From JADCRZ01 sp965200945 (GTDB taxonomy: Bacteria > Bacteroidota > Bacteroidia > Chitinophagales > Chitinophagaceae): DNA of 64,000 nucleotides. The stretch is from assembly GCA_965200945.1 (NCBI GenBank), contig OZ241749.1, positions 4,898,001 to 4,962,000 on the forward strand, given 5' to 3'. Made by a program: the position numbers and the translations under genes. Below are positions 16,976 to 25,806 of this stretch, in pieces (the stretch's first letter is position 1; every line of letters starts with the position of its first letter). Under the pieces are notes generated by a model. That model made no database searches and was not told where the DNA came from. It saw only the letters and a program-made list of their open reading frames with translations.

Positions 16976-18667
16976 TCATGGTTCAGAAACCTCCAGCCTG
17001 AACCCAAACAGACTGCCCGCCCCGGTTTCGCTTTTTGCCCATATCTGTCCGCCTTCGGCCTCGATGAACTCTTTGGAGATGGCCAGGCCGAGGCCGGTGC
17101 CGCTGACACGGGAGCCGGGCACGCGGAAGAAGCGGTCGAATACTTTGGGAAGGAATTCGGAGGGAATGCCGGGACCTGTATCGGTTACGGTGAACGCGAC
17201 CTGTTTGTCCTGCTGTTCCAATCTGATCCGGATCAGACTGTCGGGGGATGAATGCTTGATGGCATTGGTCAGGAAATTAGTCAGCACCCAGCCCGTCTTT
17301 TCGGCATCGGCTTTTACATCTGGCAGATTGTGTGCATAAGATTTTTCGATCCGGACCCTTTTTTCTTTTGCCGTAGTCTGCACGGCGGCCGCGGCCCTGT
17401 CGGCGATCGAGTAAGGACTTACACCGGCGATGTTGAGCTGGATCTTGCCGGCTTCCACCTGCGACATGTTCAGCAGTTCGCTCAGGATGCGCAGCATGCG
17501 CTGGTTGTCGAGCTTCAGGTTCCGGATCAGCTCTTTTTGTTCGGGCGACAGGCTGCCGGTGCGTTCGTCTTCCAGCAGGGTGAGGCCGAAATCGGAAGAT
17601 GCCAGCGGTGTTTTCAGCTCATGCGACACGGTGGCGATGAAATTTGTTTTGGCCACGTCCAGCTCCTTGAACGACGTGATGTTCTTCAGTACGATCACGC
17701 GGTTGTTCGAGCCGTCCTGCCGGATGTCGATCATTTCCTTTACAAAATAATTTTCGCGGTTGTCGACGATCACCTTGAAGGGCACGCTGCCCTTTTCTTC
17801 CAGCAAAAAACGGAACAGGTCGTTGCGCCGGTTCAGTTCTTCCGTGTTCACTCCTACGATGTCTTTTGCTTCCAGCCCGAGCAGCTGCAGCGCTTTGTTG
17901 TTGGCAAACAGCACCCGGCCGTTGCCGTCGATGCCGATGCTGGCATCCTGCAGGCTGTTGATCACCGCTTCCGCACGGGTCTTCTCGAAGATGATCTTGT
18001 TGAGGTTGCTGCTCTCGAAATATTCGAGGCGTTCGGCCATTTCGTTGAAAGCATCCGCCAGCTTGCCGAACTCATCTTTCGATTGGATGTGTATGCGGTA
18101 CGAATAATCTTTCTCGCCCACTTTGCGGATGGCTTCCGTCAGTTTTTCTATCGGCGCCGTGAGTATGGAAGGGAAGTTGACGACAAAAGAGAAGCCGATG
18201 ATCAGGATCACACCAATTATGGCGATAAGGATGGTCATGGCTTCCTGTGCGGCGTCTTCCGACCGGCGCGTTTTTGTCTGGATCGCCTGCATGTTCAGCG
18301 ATAAGATGGTCTGCAGCAGCGATCGCACATGCGTAACCGGTAGCGTGTCTTCTTTTCCTTTTTCGAAAGCTGCCCGCAACCGGGCCGTCGCCTGTTTTTC
18401 TCCCTGCTCGGTGATGTTGGCTTCCTGGAGGGTGAGATAACTGCTGAAAGAATCCAGCTTCACCCTGTTGCCTGGCCCGTCCTCATCGAGTACCTGCTGC
18501 ATCTGATGGCAGTATTCGACCGATTCATAGTTGGCGCGGAAAACGTTTTTTGATTGGCCGTGCAGTTTCTGCAGGTAACAGATGCTGAACCCGCCCGACA
18601 GGATCACCAGGAAAAAAAGAAAGAGGGTGCCGGAACGGATCCGGTTTTTTACACTGCCACGCATCAT
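16976..18667 (-). CDS. Sensor histidine kinase of the kdp locus (HAMP-PAS-HisKA-HATPase)
   Basis: The start at 18667 (ATGATG) overlaps the KdpD stop by 4 bases, so the two are translationally coupled; longer starts lie inside KdpD. 563 residues: membrane helix 1 (about 14-33), periplasmic region to 140, helix 2 (145-164), HAMP (166-215), PAS (230-330), then HisKA with FIATVSHELKTPLASS and phospho-acceptor His349. The ATPase has FLTNAIKHSS (N box), VTDTGPGIPSEF (G1) and GTGLGLAISKEFIEAEGG (G2). In E. coli the kinase is fused to the KdpD sensor half; here it is a separate HAMP/PAS kinase. Its likely target is the NtrC-type regulator at 25807-27147. Confidence 0.9.
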   Translation of the reverse strand: MMRGSVKNRIRSGTLFLFFLVILSGGFSICYLQKLHGQSKNVFRANYESVEYCHQMQQVLDEDGPGNRVKLDSFSSYLTLQEANITEQGEKQATARLRAAFEKGKEDTLPVTHVRSLLQTILSLNMQAIQTKTRRSEDAAQEAMTILIAIIGVILIIGFSFVVNFPSILTAPIEKLTEAIRKVGEKDYSYRIHIQSKDEFGKLADAFNEMAERLEYFESSNLNKIIFEKTRAEAVINSLQDASIGIDGNGRVLFANNKALQLLGLEAKDIVGVNTEELNRRNDLFRFLLEEKGSVPFKVIVDNRENYFVKEMIDIRQDGSNNRVIVLKNITSFKELDVAKTNFIATVSHELKTPLASSDFGLTLLEDERTGSLSPEQKELIRNLKLDNQRMLRILSELLNMSQVEAGKIQLNIAGVSPYSIADRAAAAVQTTAKEKRVRIEKSYAHNLPDVKADAEKTGWVLTNFLTNAIKHSSPDSLIRIRLEQQDKQVAFTVTDTGPGIPSEFLPKVFDRFFRVPGSRVSGTGLGLAISKEFIEAEGGQIWAKSETGAGSLFGFRLEVSEP

Positions 18668-19752
18668 GATAGTATGACGAGGTCTACGTCGTTTTTTGAA
18701 AGGGTTGTCAGCAGCTCGTTGAACACGCTGGTCTTCAGTATGATCTGCCACAGCTTCAGGTGCGGCTTTCCCATGCATACGGTGGTGATCTGCCGTTTTT
18801 CAATGGTGTCGATGATAGAGCGGGCGATGTTGTCGCCTTTTTCCTGGATCACTTCCGCGCCGAGCTCGATCGCATTTTTGAAATTGTTGATGAGGTGGCG
18901 CTGCGTGGCCAGCGGGATCCGGTCTGCCGACTCCTGTTCCGTCTGCACATATAGCACAAACCACTGGCTGTTGTAATAGGAAGCCAGGCGGGCCGTTTTG
19001 CGGATGATGCGCTGCGCGATGGCATGGTTGTCCGAAATGCAGGCCATAAAACGCTCATGGCGGAAAGGCTGGCTGCGGGCCGTTATGGAATGGTCTACTT
19101 TCCGCTCTACCTGTCCGGCCACCTCTTTGAGCGCCAGCTCGCGGAGCTGCAGGATTTTTTCCGGCTGAAAGAAATGGGCGAGCGCCTGCTGTACCTTGCT
19201 GTGGTCGTAGATCTTTCCTTCACGCAGCCGGCGGATCAGCTCATCGGCCGGCAGGTCGATGTTCACCACTTCTTCCGCGATCTGCAGCAGCCTGTCGGGC
19301 ACCCGTTCCTGAACGTCCACACCTGTGATCCGTTTCACCTCGTCGTTGATACTTTCCATGTGCTGGATGTTCAAGGCCGAGATCACATCGATGCCGGCTT
19401 CCAGCACGTCGAGCACATCCTGCCAGCGCTTTTCGTTCTTGCTGCCGGGGATGTTGGTATGGGCCAGCTCGTCGATCAGCACCACCTGCGGGTGCAGCAG
19501 CAGAATGGCCGGCACATCCAGCTCTTCCAGCCGCTTGCCTTTGTAAAATACTTCCCTCCGCGGTATCGCCGGCAGTCCTTCCACCAGCGCGGCCGTTTCC
19601 ACCCTGTTATGCGTTTCAATATAGGCAATTCTCACCATCACGCCGTCGCGCAGCAGCTGATGCGCCTCCTGCAGCATCCGGTACGTCTTCCCAACCCCGG
19701 CGCTCATGCCGATGTAGATTTTAAGGTGGCCGGAGGTATTTGTTGGGGGCAT
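18664..19752 (-). CDS. kdpD: KdpD N-terminal sensor protein (KdpD domain + USP domain)
   Basis: 362 residues against about 890 in E. coli KdpD. It holds only the cytoplasmic sensing half: KdpD domain with Walker A GMSAGVGKT (15-23), ETHNRVETAALVEGL, Walker B QVVLIDELAHTN and SALNIQHMESINDEVKRITG. A universal-stress-protein-like domain follows (about 235-362). The four membrane helices, GAF and kinase regions are absent. The next gene supplies a complete kinase, and the 4-base overlap suggests equal synthesis and a physical complex. Family knowledge: the N-half modulates kinase output according to K+ and ATP. Start at 19752 is an ATG followed by MPPTNTSGHLKIYIG. Confidence 0.9.
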   Translation of the reverse strand: MPPTNTSGHLKIYIGMSAGVGKTYRMLQEAHQLLRDGVMVRIAYIETHNRVETAALVEGLPAIPRREVFYKGKRLEELDVPAILLLHPQVVLIDELAHTNIPGSKNEKRWQDVLDVLEAGIDVISALNIQHMESINDEVKRITGVDVQERVPDRLLQIAEEVVNIDLPADELIRRLREGKIYDHSKVQQALAHFFQPEKILQLRELALKEVAGQVERKVDHSITARSQPFRHERFMACISDNHAIAQRIIRKTARLASYYNSQWFVLYVQTEQESADRIPLATQRHLINNFKNAIELGAEVIQEKGDNIARSIIDTIEKRQITTVCMGKPHLKLWQIILKTSVFNELLTTLSKNDVDLVILS

Positions 19753-19791
19753 GATTTACTTGATTAAAAGATGGAAGGATTCTCCGGGGCA

Positions 19792-19815
19792 AAATCCCCT
19801 CCCAGGAGGGGATTT
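19792..19815 (-). terminator. Intra-operon hairpin between porin and kdpD genes
   Basis: Perfect 11-bp arms AAATCCCCTCC and GGAGGGGATTT with a 2-base loop, starting 9 bases after the porin stop and followed by TTTTGCC on the minus strand. It could partially terminate transcription or protect the 3' end of the transporter mRNA, lowering sensor expression relative to KdpFABC. Confidence 0.5.
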
Positions 19816-19824
19816 GAGATCATA

Positions 19825-20904
19825 TCAGAACCCCACTGCCATCGCAAAGGTAACCGCCGTATTGGCATCCGAGGTGCCGGCCCCTTTGGGGAAGACAGGG
19901 TCCCGGCTGTTCAGGGTGCGGGCTTCGAGGCGGAGTACGGCGTTTTTGATGGGCAGGTAGTCGAGGTTGAGGGAGGCGCCGGCGGTCTGGAAGCCGTGAA
20001 GTATGCCGGTGGCAATGATCACGCTGTGGGGATCGTGGTAATATTCGCCGCGCAGGGCGAGCGCCCATTTAGAGGATGGGGTGATGCGCAGGATGCCCAC
20101 CGGGGTGTACCAGGTATTCAGGGCGTTGCTGTGTTCTGCTTTCTGCTCCATGCCGATGTCGAAGCCAAACGTGAGGCCGATCAGGGAATTGATCTGGAAG
20201 ATGCCGTATACATCATGGAAATACCGCCAGCGCCGGGCTGTATCAGGTTTGTCGCTACCAAGAAAGGTGCTGTAATTCAGGTTTGTTTTCTCCGACGGTT
20301 TGAAATTAACCTGCGTGCCCCAGCTCAGCAGCGAATTGCCTTCCGGCCGCGTGATGCGCTGCCAGCCGTTGAGTGCGAGCGCCGCCACTGAAAATTTACC
20401 ATCGCCGGTGGCGTAACTCAGCCGCCCGCCGCTTTCAAAGTAGGGTGAGTTTTCCGCGGCTATGCTTCGTGTAAGCGTCCAGTTGTCTTTGCCGGTGGCA
20501 CTTTCAAAGCCGATGTGCGAAGGCAGGATGCCCACATCGAGCCACCAGTTCTTGCTGGCGCTCAGCTTGTAGCCGGCATTGGCTTCGTATATGTTCTTCA
20601 GGGTGCCGGGCTCGGCCGCATAATTAGTGTTCATGTAAGTACCTACGGCTACGGCCAGGTTGGCCCTCACCCGGCCGGTACTGTAAGCACCCCTGACGTA
20701 GCCCAGGTTCAGGTTCACTTCGTTGTGCCGGTCGTAATTGTAGAGAAATGCGGGGCGACTGTTATTCGCCGGCCGGTTGAAATCATAGCTGTAATAAGCT
20801 TCCGCATATCCGCTGAAGGTCAAAGCGCTTTTCTGCCCGCTGCTGTCCTGCGCCCGTGCGCCTGTGCAAGCAAGCATCAGCGCCGCTGCGATCCATTGTT
20901 TCAT
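19825..20904 (-). CDS. Outer-membrane beta-barrel porin (OmpL/porin-2 type) of the kdp operon
   Basis: 359 residues with a signal peptide (MKQWIAAALMLACTGARAQ). The sequence alternates like amphipathic strands and fits the porin-2/OmpL-like barrel family: LTFSGYAEAYYSYDFNRPAN, GILPSHIGFESATGKDNWTL and LALRGEYYHDPHSVIIATG. The C-terminus ends in Phe (TFAMAVGF), the usual barrel-insertion signal. It lies 33 bases after kdpC on the same strand and ahead of kdpD, so it is within the potassium operon. Inference: it admits K+ or an osmolyte through the outer membrane when external K+ is scarce. Direct evidence for the substrate is absent. Confidence 0.87.
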   Translation of the reverse strand: MKQWIAAALMLACTGARAQDSSGQKSALTFSGYAEAYYSYDFNRPANNSRPAFLYNYDRHNEVNLNLGYVRGAYSTGRVRANLAVAVGTYMNTNYAAEPGTLKNIYEANAGYKLSASKNWWLDVGILPSHIGFESATGKDNWTLTRSIAAENSPYFESGGRLSYATGDGKFSVAALALNGWQRITRPEGNSLLSWGTQVNFKPSEKTNLNYSTFLGSDKPDTARRWRYFHDVYGIFQINSLIGLTFGFDIGMEQKAEHSNALNTWYTPVGILRITPSSKWALALRGEYYHDPHSVIIATGILHGFQTAGASLNLDYLPIKNAVLRLEARTLNSRDPVFPKGAGTSDANTAVTFAMAVGF

Positions 20905-20937
20905 CTTGATAATTATTTATTGTAGGTTCACTTCTGT

Positions 20938-21492
20938 CTATTTCATTTCGCCAAGTGCGATGTTCAGTTTCAATACATTCACCTTGTCGGGACCCAACAC
21001 ACCTTTTTCCACCTGCCTGTTCACCAGTGCTTTTACTTTGGCGGCGTCCAGCTTTCTCGCCTTTGCCACCCGCGGTACCTGGATATAAGCGCCGGCAGGT
21101 GAAATATCCGGGTCGAGGCCGCTTCCGGAGGCCGTCACCATTTCCACCGGCACCTCGCTTCTCCGTACGCCGGGATTGTGCGCCAGGAAGGTGTCGATCC
21201 GCTCCTGCACCGTTTTGAGATAATCCGGGTTAGAGGGCCCCTTGTTGCTTCCGCCGGAACCGGCAGCATTGTATTCCACCGCCGATGGCCGGCCCTGGAA
21301 ATATTTGTCATCGGTGAATTTTTGCCCGATCCTGGCATATCCGACTACCCGGCCGTTCACGGTAAGCCTTTCACCATCGCCACCACCGGCGGCGGCCTTA
21401 CCCACCAGTGAAACCAGCAGCGGATAGATCACTGCACACAGCAAAATCATGACCAGGGTCATTTTGAGTGATATCAACAGATCTTTTTTCAT
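20938..21492 (-). CDS. kdpC: Potassium-transporting ATPase subunit C
   Basis: 184 residues: one N-terminal membrane helix (about 10-33, MTLVMILLCAVIYPLLVSLV) and a periplasmic domain. Family blocks are YFQGRPSAVEYNAAGSGGSN, GPSNPDYLKTVQERID, and VEMVTASGSGLDPDISPAGA. KdpC stabilises the KdpA/KdpB complex and aids ATP binding. It begins 17 bases after the kdpB stop and is of normal family length. Confidence 0.97.
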   Translation of the reverse strand: MKKDLLISLKMTLVMILLCAVIYPLLVSLVGKAAAGGGDGERLTVNGRVVGYARIGQKFTDDKYFQGRPSAVEYNAAGSGGSNKGPSNPDYLKTVQERIDTFLAHNPGVRRSEVPVEMVTASGSGLDPDISPAGAYIQVPRVAKARKLDAAKVKALVNRQVEKGVLGPDKVNVLKLNIALGEMK

Positions 21493-21509
21493 CTTAAAAA
21501 TTTTTGAGT

Positions 21510-23561
21510 TTACATGAACAGTCCCAGCAGCAGGTCGATCAGCTTGATGCCGATAAAGGGCGCCACCACGCCGCCGACGCCATAGATCAGTACGTTGCGG
21601 CGCAGCAGGGCGGATGCACCGATGGGTTTGTACGCCACGCCGCGGAGCGACAGCGGGATCAGCAGCGGGATGATGATGGCATTGAAGATGACCGCTGCCA
21701 GGATAGCGCTTTCCGGGCTTTTCAGGTGCATGATATTGAGCGCCTGCAGGGCCGGTATAGACGTGATGAACAGCGCCGGCACGATGGCGAAATACTTGGC
21801 CACATCGTTGGCGATGGAAAAAGTGGTGATGGTGCCGCGCGTGATCAGCAGCTGTTTTCCGATCTCCACCACCTCGATCAGCTTGGTGGGGTCATTGTCG
21901 AGGTCCACCATGTTGCCGGCTTCCTTGGCGGCCTGGGTGCCGCTGTTCATGGCCACGCCTACATCGGCCTGTGCGAGGGCGGGCGCGTCGTTTGTGCCGT
22001 CGCCCATCATGGCCACCAGCCGGCCGCCCTGCTGTTCCTTTTTGATGTAGTTCATCTTGTCTTCCGGCTTTGCTTCGGCAATAAAATCATCCACCCCCGC
22101 CTTGCCGGCAATGAACTTTGCCGTGAGCGGGTTGTCGCCGGTCACCATCACCGTTTTCACGCCCATCCTGCGCAGCCGGTCGAACCGTTCGCTGATGCCG
22201 GGCTTGATGATGTCCTGCAGCTCGATCACACCTTTTACCTGGTTGTTCTCCGACACCACGAGCGGGGTGCCGCCATCGCTGGAGATCTGTTTCACCCTTT
22301 CAGCAAGCTGATCAGGGAAAGGGTTGCCCGCCCGCTGCACCAGTTGCCGGATGGTGTCCTGTGCGCCTTTGCGGATCTGCCGCCCGTCGGCGAGGTTCAC
22401 GCCGCTGCTGCGGGTCTCTGCAGTGAACGGAATAAATTCCATGGCCGGTTCGCGCTGCCGGTATACGCCTTTCTGCCCGGCGAGCTCCACGATGGATTTT
22501 CCTTCCGGCGTTTCGTCGGCCAGCGAGCTCAGCGCCGCCAGCTCGGTAAAGGCCTGTTCGCTCAGTCCGTCGGTAGCATAAAAGTGTGTGGCCTTGCGGT
22601 TTCCGATGGTGATGGTGCCGGTCTTGTCGAGCAGCAGCACATCCACATCGCCGGCGGTTTCCACCGCCTTGCCGCTTTTGGCGATCACGTTGGCCCGCAG
22701 CGCCCGGTCCATGCCCGCAATGCCGATCGCCGACAAGAGTCCGCCGATGGTGGTGGGGATCAGGCATACGAACAGCGAGATAAAGGCGGCGATGGAGATG
22801 GCCGTGCCGGCATAATCGGCATAAGGTTTCAGGCATACCACCACGATGATGAAGATGAGGGTGAACGCAGCCAGCAGGATGGTGAGGGCGATCTCGTTGG
22901 GTGTTTTCTGCCGGCTGGCGCCTTCCACCAGCGCGATCATCTTGTCGAGGAAGGTTTCACCCGGCTGGGTGGTCACCTTTACAATGATCTTGTCCGACAA
23001 TACTTTGGTGCCGCCTGTAACGGAAGATTTGTCGCCGCCCGCCTCCCTGATCACCGGCGCCGATTCGCCGGTGATGGCGCTTTCGTCGATGGTGGCGATG
23101 CCTTTGATGATCTCGCCGTCCATCGGGATGAGGTCGCCCGCCTCGCATACAAAATGATCGCCCAGCTGCAGCTGCGAGGAAGGCACGACCTGCACTTCAT
23201 CCACATACATCTCGCCCACGGGCAGAATCTTTTTGGCAGGCGTATCCTGCCGGGTCCGGCGCAAGCTTTCCGCCTGCGCCTTGCCCCTGGCTTCTGCCAA
23301 GGCTTCCGCAAAATTGGCGAACAGGAGGGTCAGAAAAAGCACGATAAAGACAACCAGGTTGTAGCCGAAGCGGCCGGTGGTGGCATCCTGCACCCAGAAC
23401 GAATAGACGGTCACAAGCAGCATAATGAACGTGCCGATCTCTACGGTAAACATCACGGGGTTGCGGAACATGACCGCGGGATTGAGTTTGATAAACGATT
23501 GCCTGAGGGCCGGGGAAATGAGCGACGGCGCAAACAGGGAGGTATCCGAACTATTTTTCAT
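21510..23561 (-). CDS. kdpB: Potassium-transporting ATPase ATP-binding subunit (P-type)
   Basis: 683 residues, the normal KdpB size. It has the phosphatase motif AITGESAPV (TGES at 164-167), the phosphorylation motif LLLDKTGTITIG with Asp312, the nucleotide-binding block KGAQDTIRQLVQRAG and the hinge GDGTNDAPALAQADVGVAMN. The membrane helices flank these blocks. It hydrolyses ATP to drive K+ uptake through KdpA at the inner membrane. The start at 23561 lies 10 bases after the kdpA stop, and the order A-B-C is the standard one. Confidence 0.98.
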   Translation of the reverse strand: MKNSSDTSLFAPSLISPALRQSFIKLNPAVMFRNPVMFTVEIGTFIMLLVTVYSFWVQDATTGRFGYNLVVFIVLFLTLLFANFAEALAEARGKAQAESLRRTRQDTPAKKILPVGEMYVDEVQVVPSSQLQLGDHFVCEAGDLIPMDGEIIKGIATIDESAITGESAPVIREAGGDKSSVTGGTKVLSDKIIVKVTTQPGETFLDKMIALVEGASRQKTPNEIALTILLAAFTLIFIIVVVCLKPYADYAGTAISIAAFISLFVCLIPTTIGGLLSAIGIAGMDRALRANVIAKSGKAVETAGDVDVLLLDKTGTITIGNRKATHFYATDGLSEQAFTELAALSSLADETPEGKSIVELAGQKGVYRQREPAMEFIPFTAETRSSGVNLADGRQIRKGAQDTIRQLVQRAGNPFPDQLAERVKQISSDGGTPLVVSENNQVKGVIELQDIIKPGISERFDRLRRMGVKTVMVTGDNPLTAKFIAGKAGVDDFIAEAKPEDKMNYIKKEQQGGRLVAMMGDGTNDAPALAQADVGVAMNSGTQAAKEAGNMVDLDNDPTKLIEVVEIGKQLLITRGTITTFSIANDVAKYFAIVPALFITSIPALQALNIMHLKSPESAILAAVIFNAIIIPLLIPLSLRGVAYKPIGASALLRRNVLIYGVGGVVAPFIGIKLIDLLLGLFM

Positions 23562-23571
23562 GCTGAATATT

Positions 23572-25290
23572 TTAATGGTGCATACTGAAGAATTCCGCGA
23601 TCGGGCCGAGGGCCAGCGCCGGGAAGAAAGAAAGCGCCGTGATGATGATGATCACCGCGAAGGTCATGATGCCGAACGTGCCGGAGTCGGTACGCAGGGT
23701 GCCTGCAGATTCAGGGATCCATTTTTTACCTGCCAGCAAACCTGCAATGGCCACCGGACCGATGATGGGCAGGTAGCGCGCGAAAAGGAGCGCAAACCCG
23801 GTAGTGATGTTCCAGAAGGGGTTGTTATCGGCCAGTCCTTCGAAGCCGCTGCCGTTGTTTGCGGCGGAGGAAGTGTATTCGTACAGCATCTCCGAAAACC
23901 CATGGAAGCCGGGATTGTTGAGCCACGCGCCGGGCTTCACTACCCAGTCCTGGCCCGGGTGATGCGCCACATAATAGGCGGCGAGTGCAGTACCGGCCTT
24001 GATCAGGAAGTTGAGGAAGATGGTTATAAAGGCCGCGATCTTGATCTCGCGCGCTTCCACCTTATGCCCCATGAATTCGGGGGTCCGGCCCACCATCAGT
24101 CCGGAGATGAATACGGTGATGATGATGTAGAGGTAATAGTTGAGGAAGCCGACGCCGCAGCCGCCATAAAAGGCATTCACCATCATGCCGAGCAGCTGCA
24201 TCATGCCACTGACGGGCATATAGCTGTCGTGCATGGCGTTCACGGAGCCGGTAGAAATCACCGTGGTGACCGTGCTCCAGTAGGCGGAGATCGCAGGGCC
24301 GAACCTCACTTCTTTTCCTTCCATGGCGCCGGTGGGCTGGGAGATCCCGAGCCGGGCGATCTCCGGGTTGCCGTGCAGCTCGAAGACGATGGCCGGAACC
24401 ACGAGGCACAGCATACCGAGCGTCATCACGCCGAACACCACGGACGCGAACTTTTCCCTGCGGATGTAGATGCCCAGTGCAAACAGCATCGCGATGGGAA
24501 TGACCACCTGGGCGATCAGTTCCACGGCATTGGTGAAGTAGGTCGGGTTTTCGAGCGGGTGGGCCGAGTTGGCGCCGAACCAGCCGCCCCCATTGGTGCC
24601 GAGGTGCTTGATGGCGATCATGCCCGCGGCGGGCCCGCGGCTGACCTGCAGCGGCTCACCCTGCAGGGAGACGAAGCTGTCTTTGCCTTTGTAGGAAGTG
24701 GGCGTGCCGTTGAACGCCAGTATCAGGGCGATGATAAAGCAAAAAGGCAGCAGGATGCGGGTGATGGTTCTGGTAAAAATGACCCAGAAATTACCGAAGT
24801 TCTGCGTGGTCCTTTCTTTGAGTGCGTTAAAGACGCCCACCAGGCAGGCGATGCCGGTGGCGGCGCTGGCGAACTGGAGGAAAGTGATCACCAGCAGCTG
24901 TGTGAGGTAAGTAACGCCGGTTTCGCCGGAGTAGTGCTGAAGGTCGCAGTTCACCAGGAAGGAGATCGCTGTGTTGAAGGCCAGGTCGGGTGTTTGCGCC
25001 GGGTTGCCGTCGGGGTTGAGCGGCAGCTTGTCCTGAAAGAGGAGCATAAAGAAGGCATAGACGAACCACAGCGCGTTCACGGTGAGCATGGCTTTGAGAA
25101 ACTGTTTCCAGTTCATGGGTTCGTCTGGATGGATGCCGCAAAGGCGGTAGATGACTCTTTCGAGGGGCGCCAGTAAGCCGCCGGCGTAGCGGTCGCCCCG
25201 GAATACCCGGGCGATGTAGAAACCCAGCGGGATGGCCAGCAGCACGGTCAGTCCGTAGGTCAGGATCACACCAAAAATTTCGCGGTTCAT
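23572..25290 (-). CDS. kdpA: Potassium-transporting ATPase potassium-binding subunit
   Basis: 572 residues with about ten hydrophobic helices. The four selectivity-filter-like loops of the family are visible, including SFLVNCDLQHYSGET, HLGTNGGGWFGANSAHPLEN and EYTSSAANNGSGFEGLADN. KdpA is the channel-like K+-binding subunit of the high-affinity uptake ATPase, related to the Trk/Ktr superfamily. Start ATG at 25290 follows kdpF by 15 bases. The length is usual for the family (about 557-570). Confidence 0.98.
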   Translation of the reverse strand: MNREIFGVILTYGLTVLLAIPLGFYIARVFRGDRYAGGLLAPLERVIYRLCGIHPDEPMNWKQFLKAMLTVNALWFVYAFFMLLFQDKLPLNPDGNPAQTPDLAFNTAISFLVNCDLQHYSGETGVTYLTQLLVITFLQFASAATGIACLVGVFNALKERTTQNFGNFWVIFTRTITRILLPFCFIIALILAFNGTPTSYKGKDSFVSLQGEPLQVSRGPAAGMIAIKHLGTNGGGWFGANSAHPLENPTYFTNAVELIAQVVIPIAMLFALGIYIRREKFASVVFGVMTLGMLCLVVPAIVFELHGNPEIARLGISQPTGAMEGKEVRFGPAISAYWSTVTTVISTGSVNAMHDSYMPVSGMMQLLGMMVNAFYGGCGVGFLNYYLYIIITVFISGLMVGRTPEFMGHKVEAREIKIAAFITIFLNFLIKAGTALAAYYVAHHPGQDWVVKPGAWLNNPGFHGFSEMLYEYTSSAANNGSGFEGLADNNPFWNITTGFALLFARYLPIIGPVAIAGLLAGKKWIPESAGTLRTDSGTFGIMTFAVIIIITALSFFPALALGPIAEFFSMHH

Positions 25291-25305
25291 ACGATTGTTT
25301 TAAAG

Positions 25306-25386
25306 TCAGAATTTCTCCGGTTTGATAAGTACATAAACCAGATAGATAGTTACGAGGACAGAGAGCATGAGGAGGGTGGTCATCAT
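25306..25386 (-). CDS. kdpF: KdpF, small subunit of the K+-ATPase
   Basis: A 26-residue peptide, too short for most gene finders: MMTTLLMLSVLVTIYLVYVL followed by IKPEKF. It is one hydrophobic helix with the family's K-P-E-K-F end and sits directly before kdpA, as in other kdp operons. KdpF packs against KdpA and stabilises the complex. A second possible start is Met2 (25383). Confidence 0.88.
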   Translation of the reverse strand: MMTTLLMLSVLVTIYLVYVLIKPEKF

Positions 25387-25389
25387 GGC

Positions 25390-25473
25390 TTATATGTTTT
25401 CAAAAAGGTGGATGGATAAGAAGAAGATCCGGAAGCAAAGCAGGGCGGAAAGGAGCAGAAGAAAGGTCGTCAT
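25390..25473 (-). CDS. 27-residue hydrophobic peptide ahead of kdpF
   Basis: Reads MTTFLLLLSALLCFRIFFLS followed by IHLFENI, stop TAA. The stop lies 3 bases before the kdpF start, so the two tiny genes are almost certainly co-translated. It is a single membrane helix (about residues 4-21) with one Arg in the middle and a charged C-terminus. It starts like KdpF (M-T-T-x-L-L) but lacks the K-P-E-K-F end. It may be a KdpF duplicate, an additional regulatory subunit or a leader peptide. I know no named family for it. Confidence 0.6.
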   Translation of the reverse strand: MTTFLLLLSALLCFRIFFLSIHLFENI

Positions 25474-25609
25474 GTGTTTAATTTGCCAGGTAGGGTACAA
25501 ACGCCGCACCTGTTGGCTGGCTGAGATGGGGGAAGTAGGCTGGAAAGCTTGCGGGGAGCCGGTTGTGGAGGATGTAGTTGGAAACGGGGCCTTGATGGCC
25601 AGATAGTAA

Positions 25610-25632
25610 AACCCTTCCATTTTGGAAGGGTT
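25610..25632. terminator. Palindrome between regulator gene and kdp operon
   Basis: Arms AACCCTTCCA and TGGAAGGGTT with a TTT loop. It is followed by TTCTTTTT on the plus strand and by TTTT-like sequence on the minus strand. It separates the regulator transcript from the kdp genes; the arm recurs at 25642-25651 so an alternative fold is possible. Confidence 0.5.
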
Positions 25633-25671
25633 CTTTTTCAAAATGGAAGGGTATGTACCCTCAGCACCGTT

Positions 25672-25745
25672 GTTATTCCCGCTCAGGCGCAGCAAGATCA
25701 TGTGGGGGCAGGCTCGTGTTTGCGCCTGCTCGGGGATGACAAAAG
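25672..25745 (-). repeat. Dispersed repeat family A, copy 2
   Basis: GCTCAGGCGCAGCAAGATCA and CGTGTTTGCGCCTGCTCGGG are inverted half-sites, then GATGACAAAAG. This is the best-preserved copy in the window. Confidence 0.65.
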
Positions 25746-25806
25746 CAGGGTGAGCTTCGTACCGCACTTTCTGCTCGCCCCTGCAAGATCAGAGGCAGAG
25801 GCGCAT

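Larger units (their letters stand above)
25474..25806. other. kdp operon leader region with terminator and repeat
   Basis: Holds a terminator-like palindrome (25610-25632), a second copy of the CCCTTCC half-site (25642-25651) and a repeat family A copy (25672-25745). No clear -24/-12 sigma-54 element (GG-N10-GC) was found upstream of the 27-residue peptide on either reading of the strand. Confidence 0.6.

Noticed and set aside
21504..23588. Long plus-strand frame antisense to kdpB
   Set aside because: kdpB is certain by its motifs; the opposite frame is very rich in His, Arg and Gly and has no motif.
25474..25600. Sigma-54 promoter ahead of the kdp genes
   Set aside because: A GG-N10-GC pair with the right flanks was looked for because the regulator is NtrC-type, and none was convincing.
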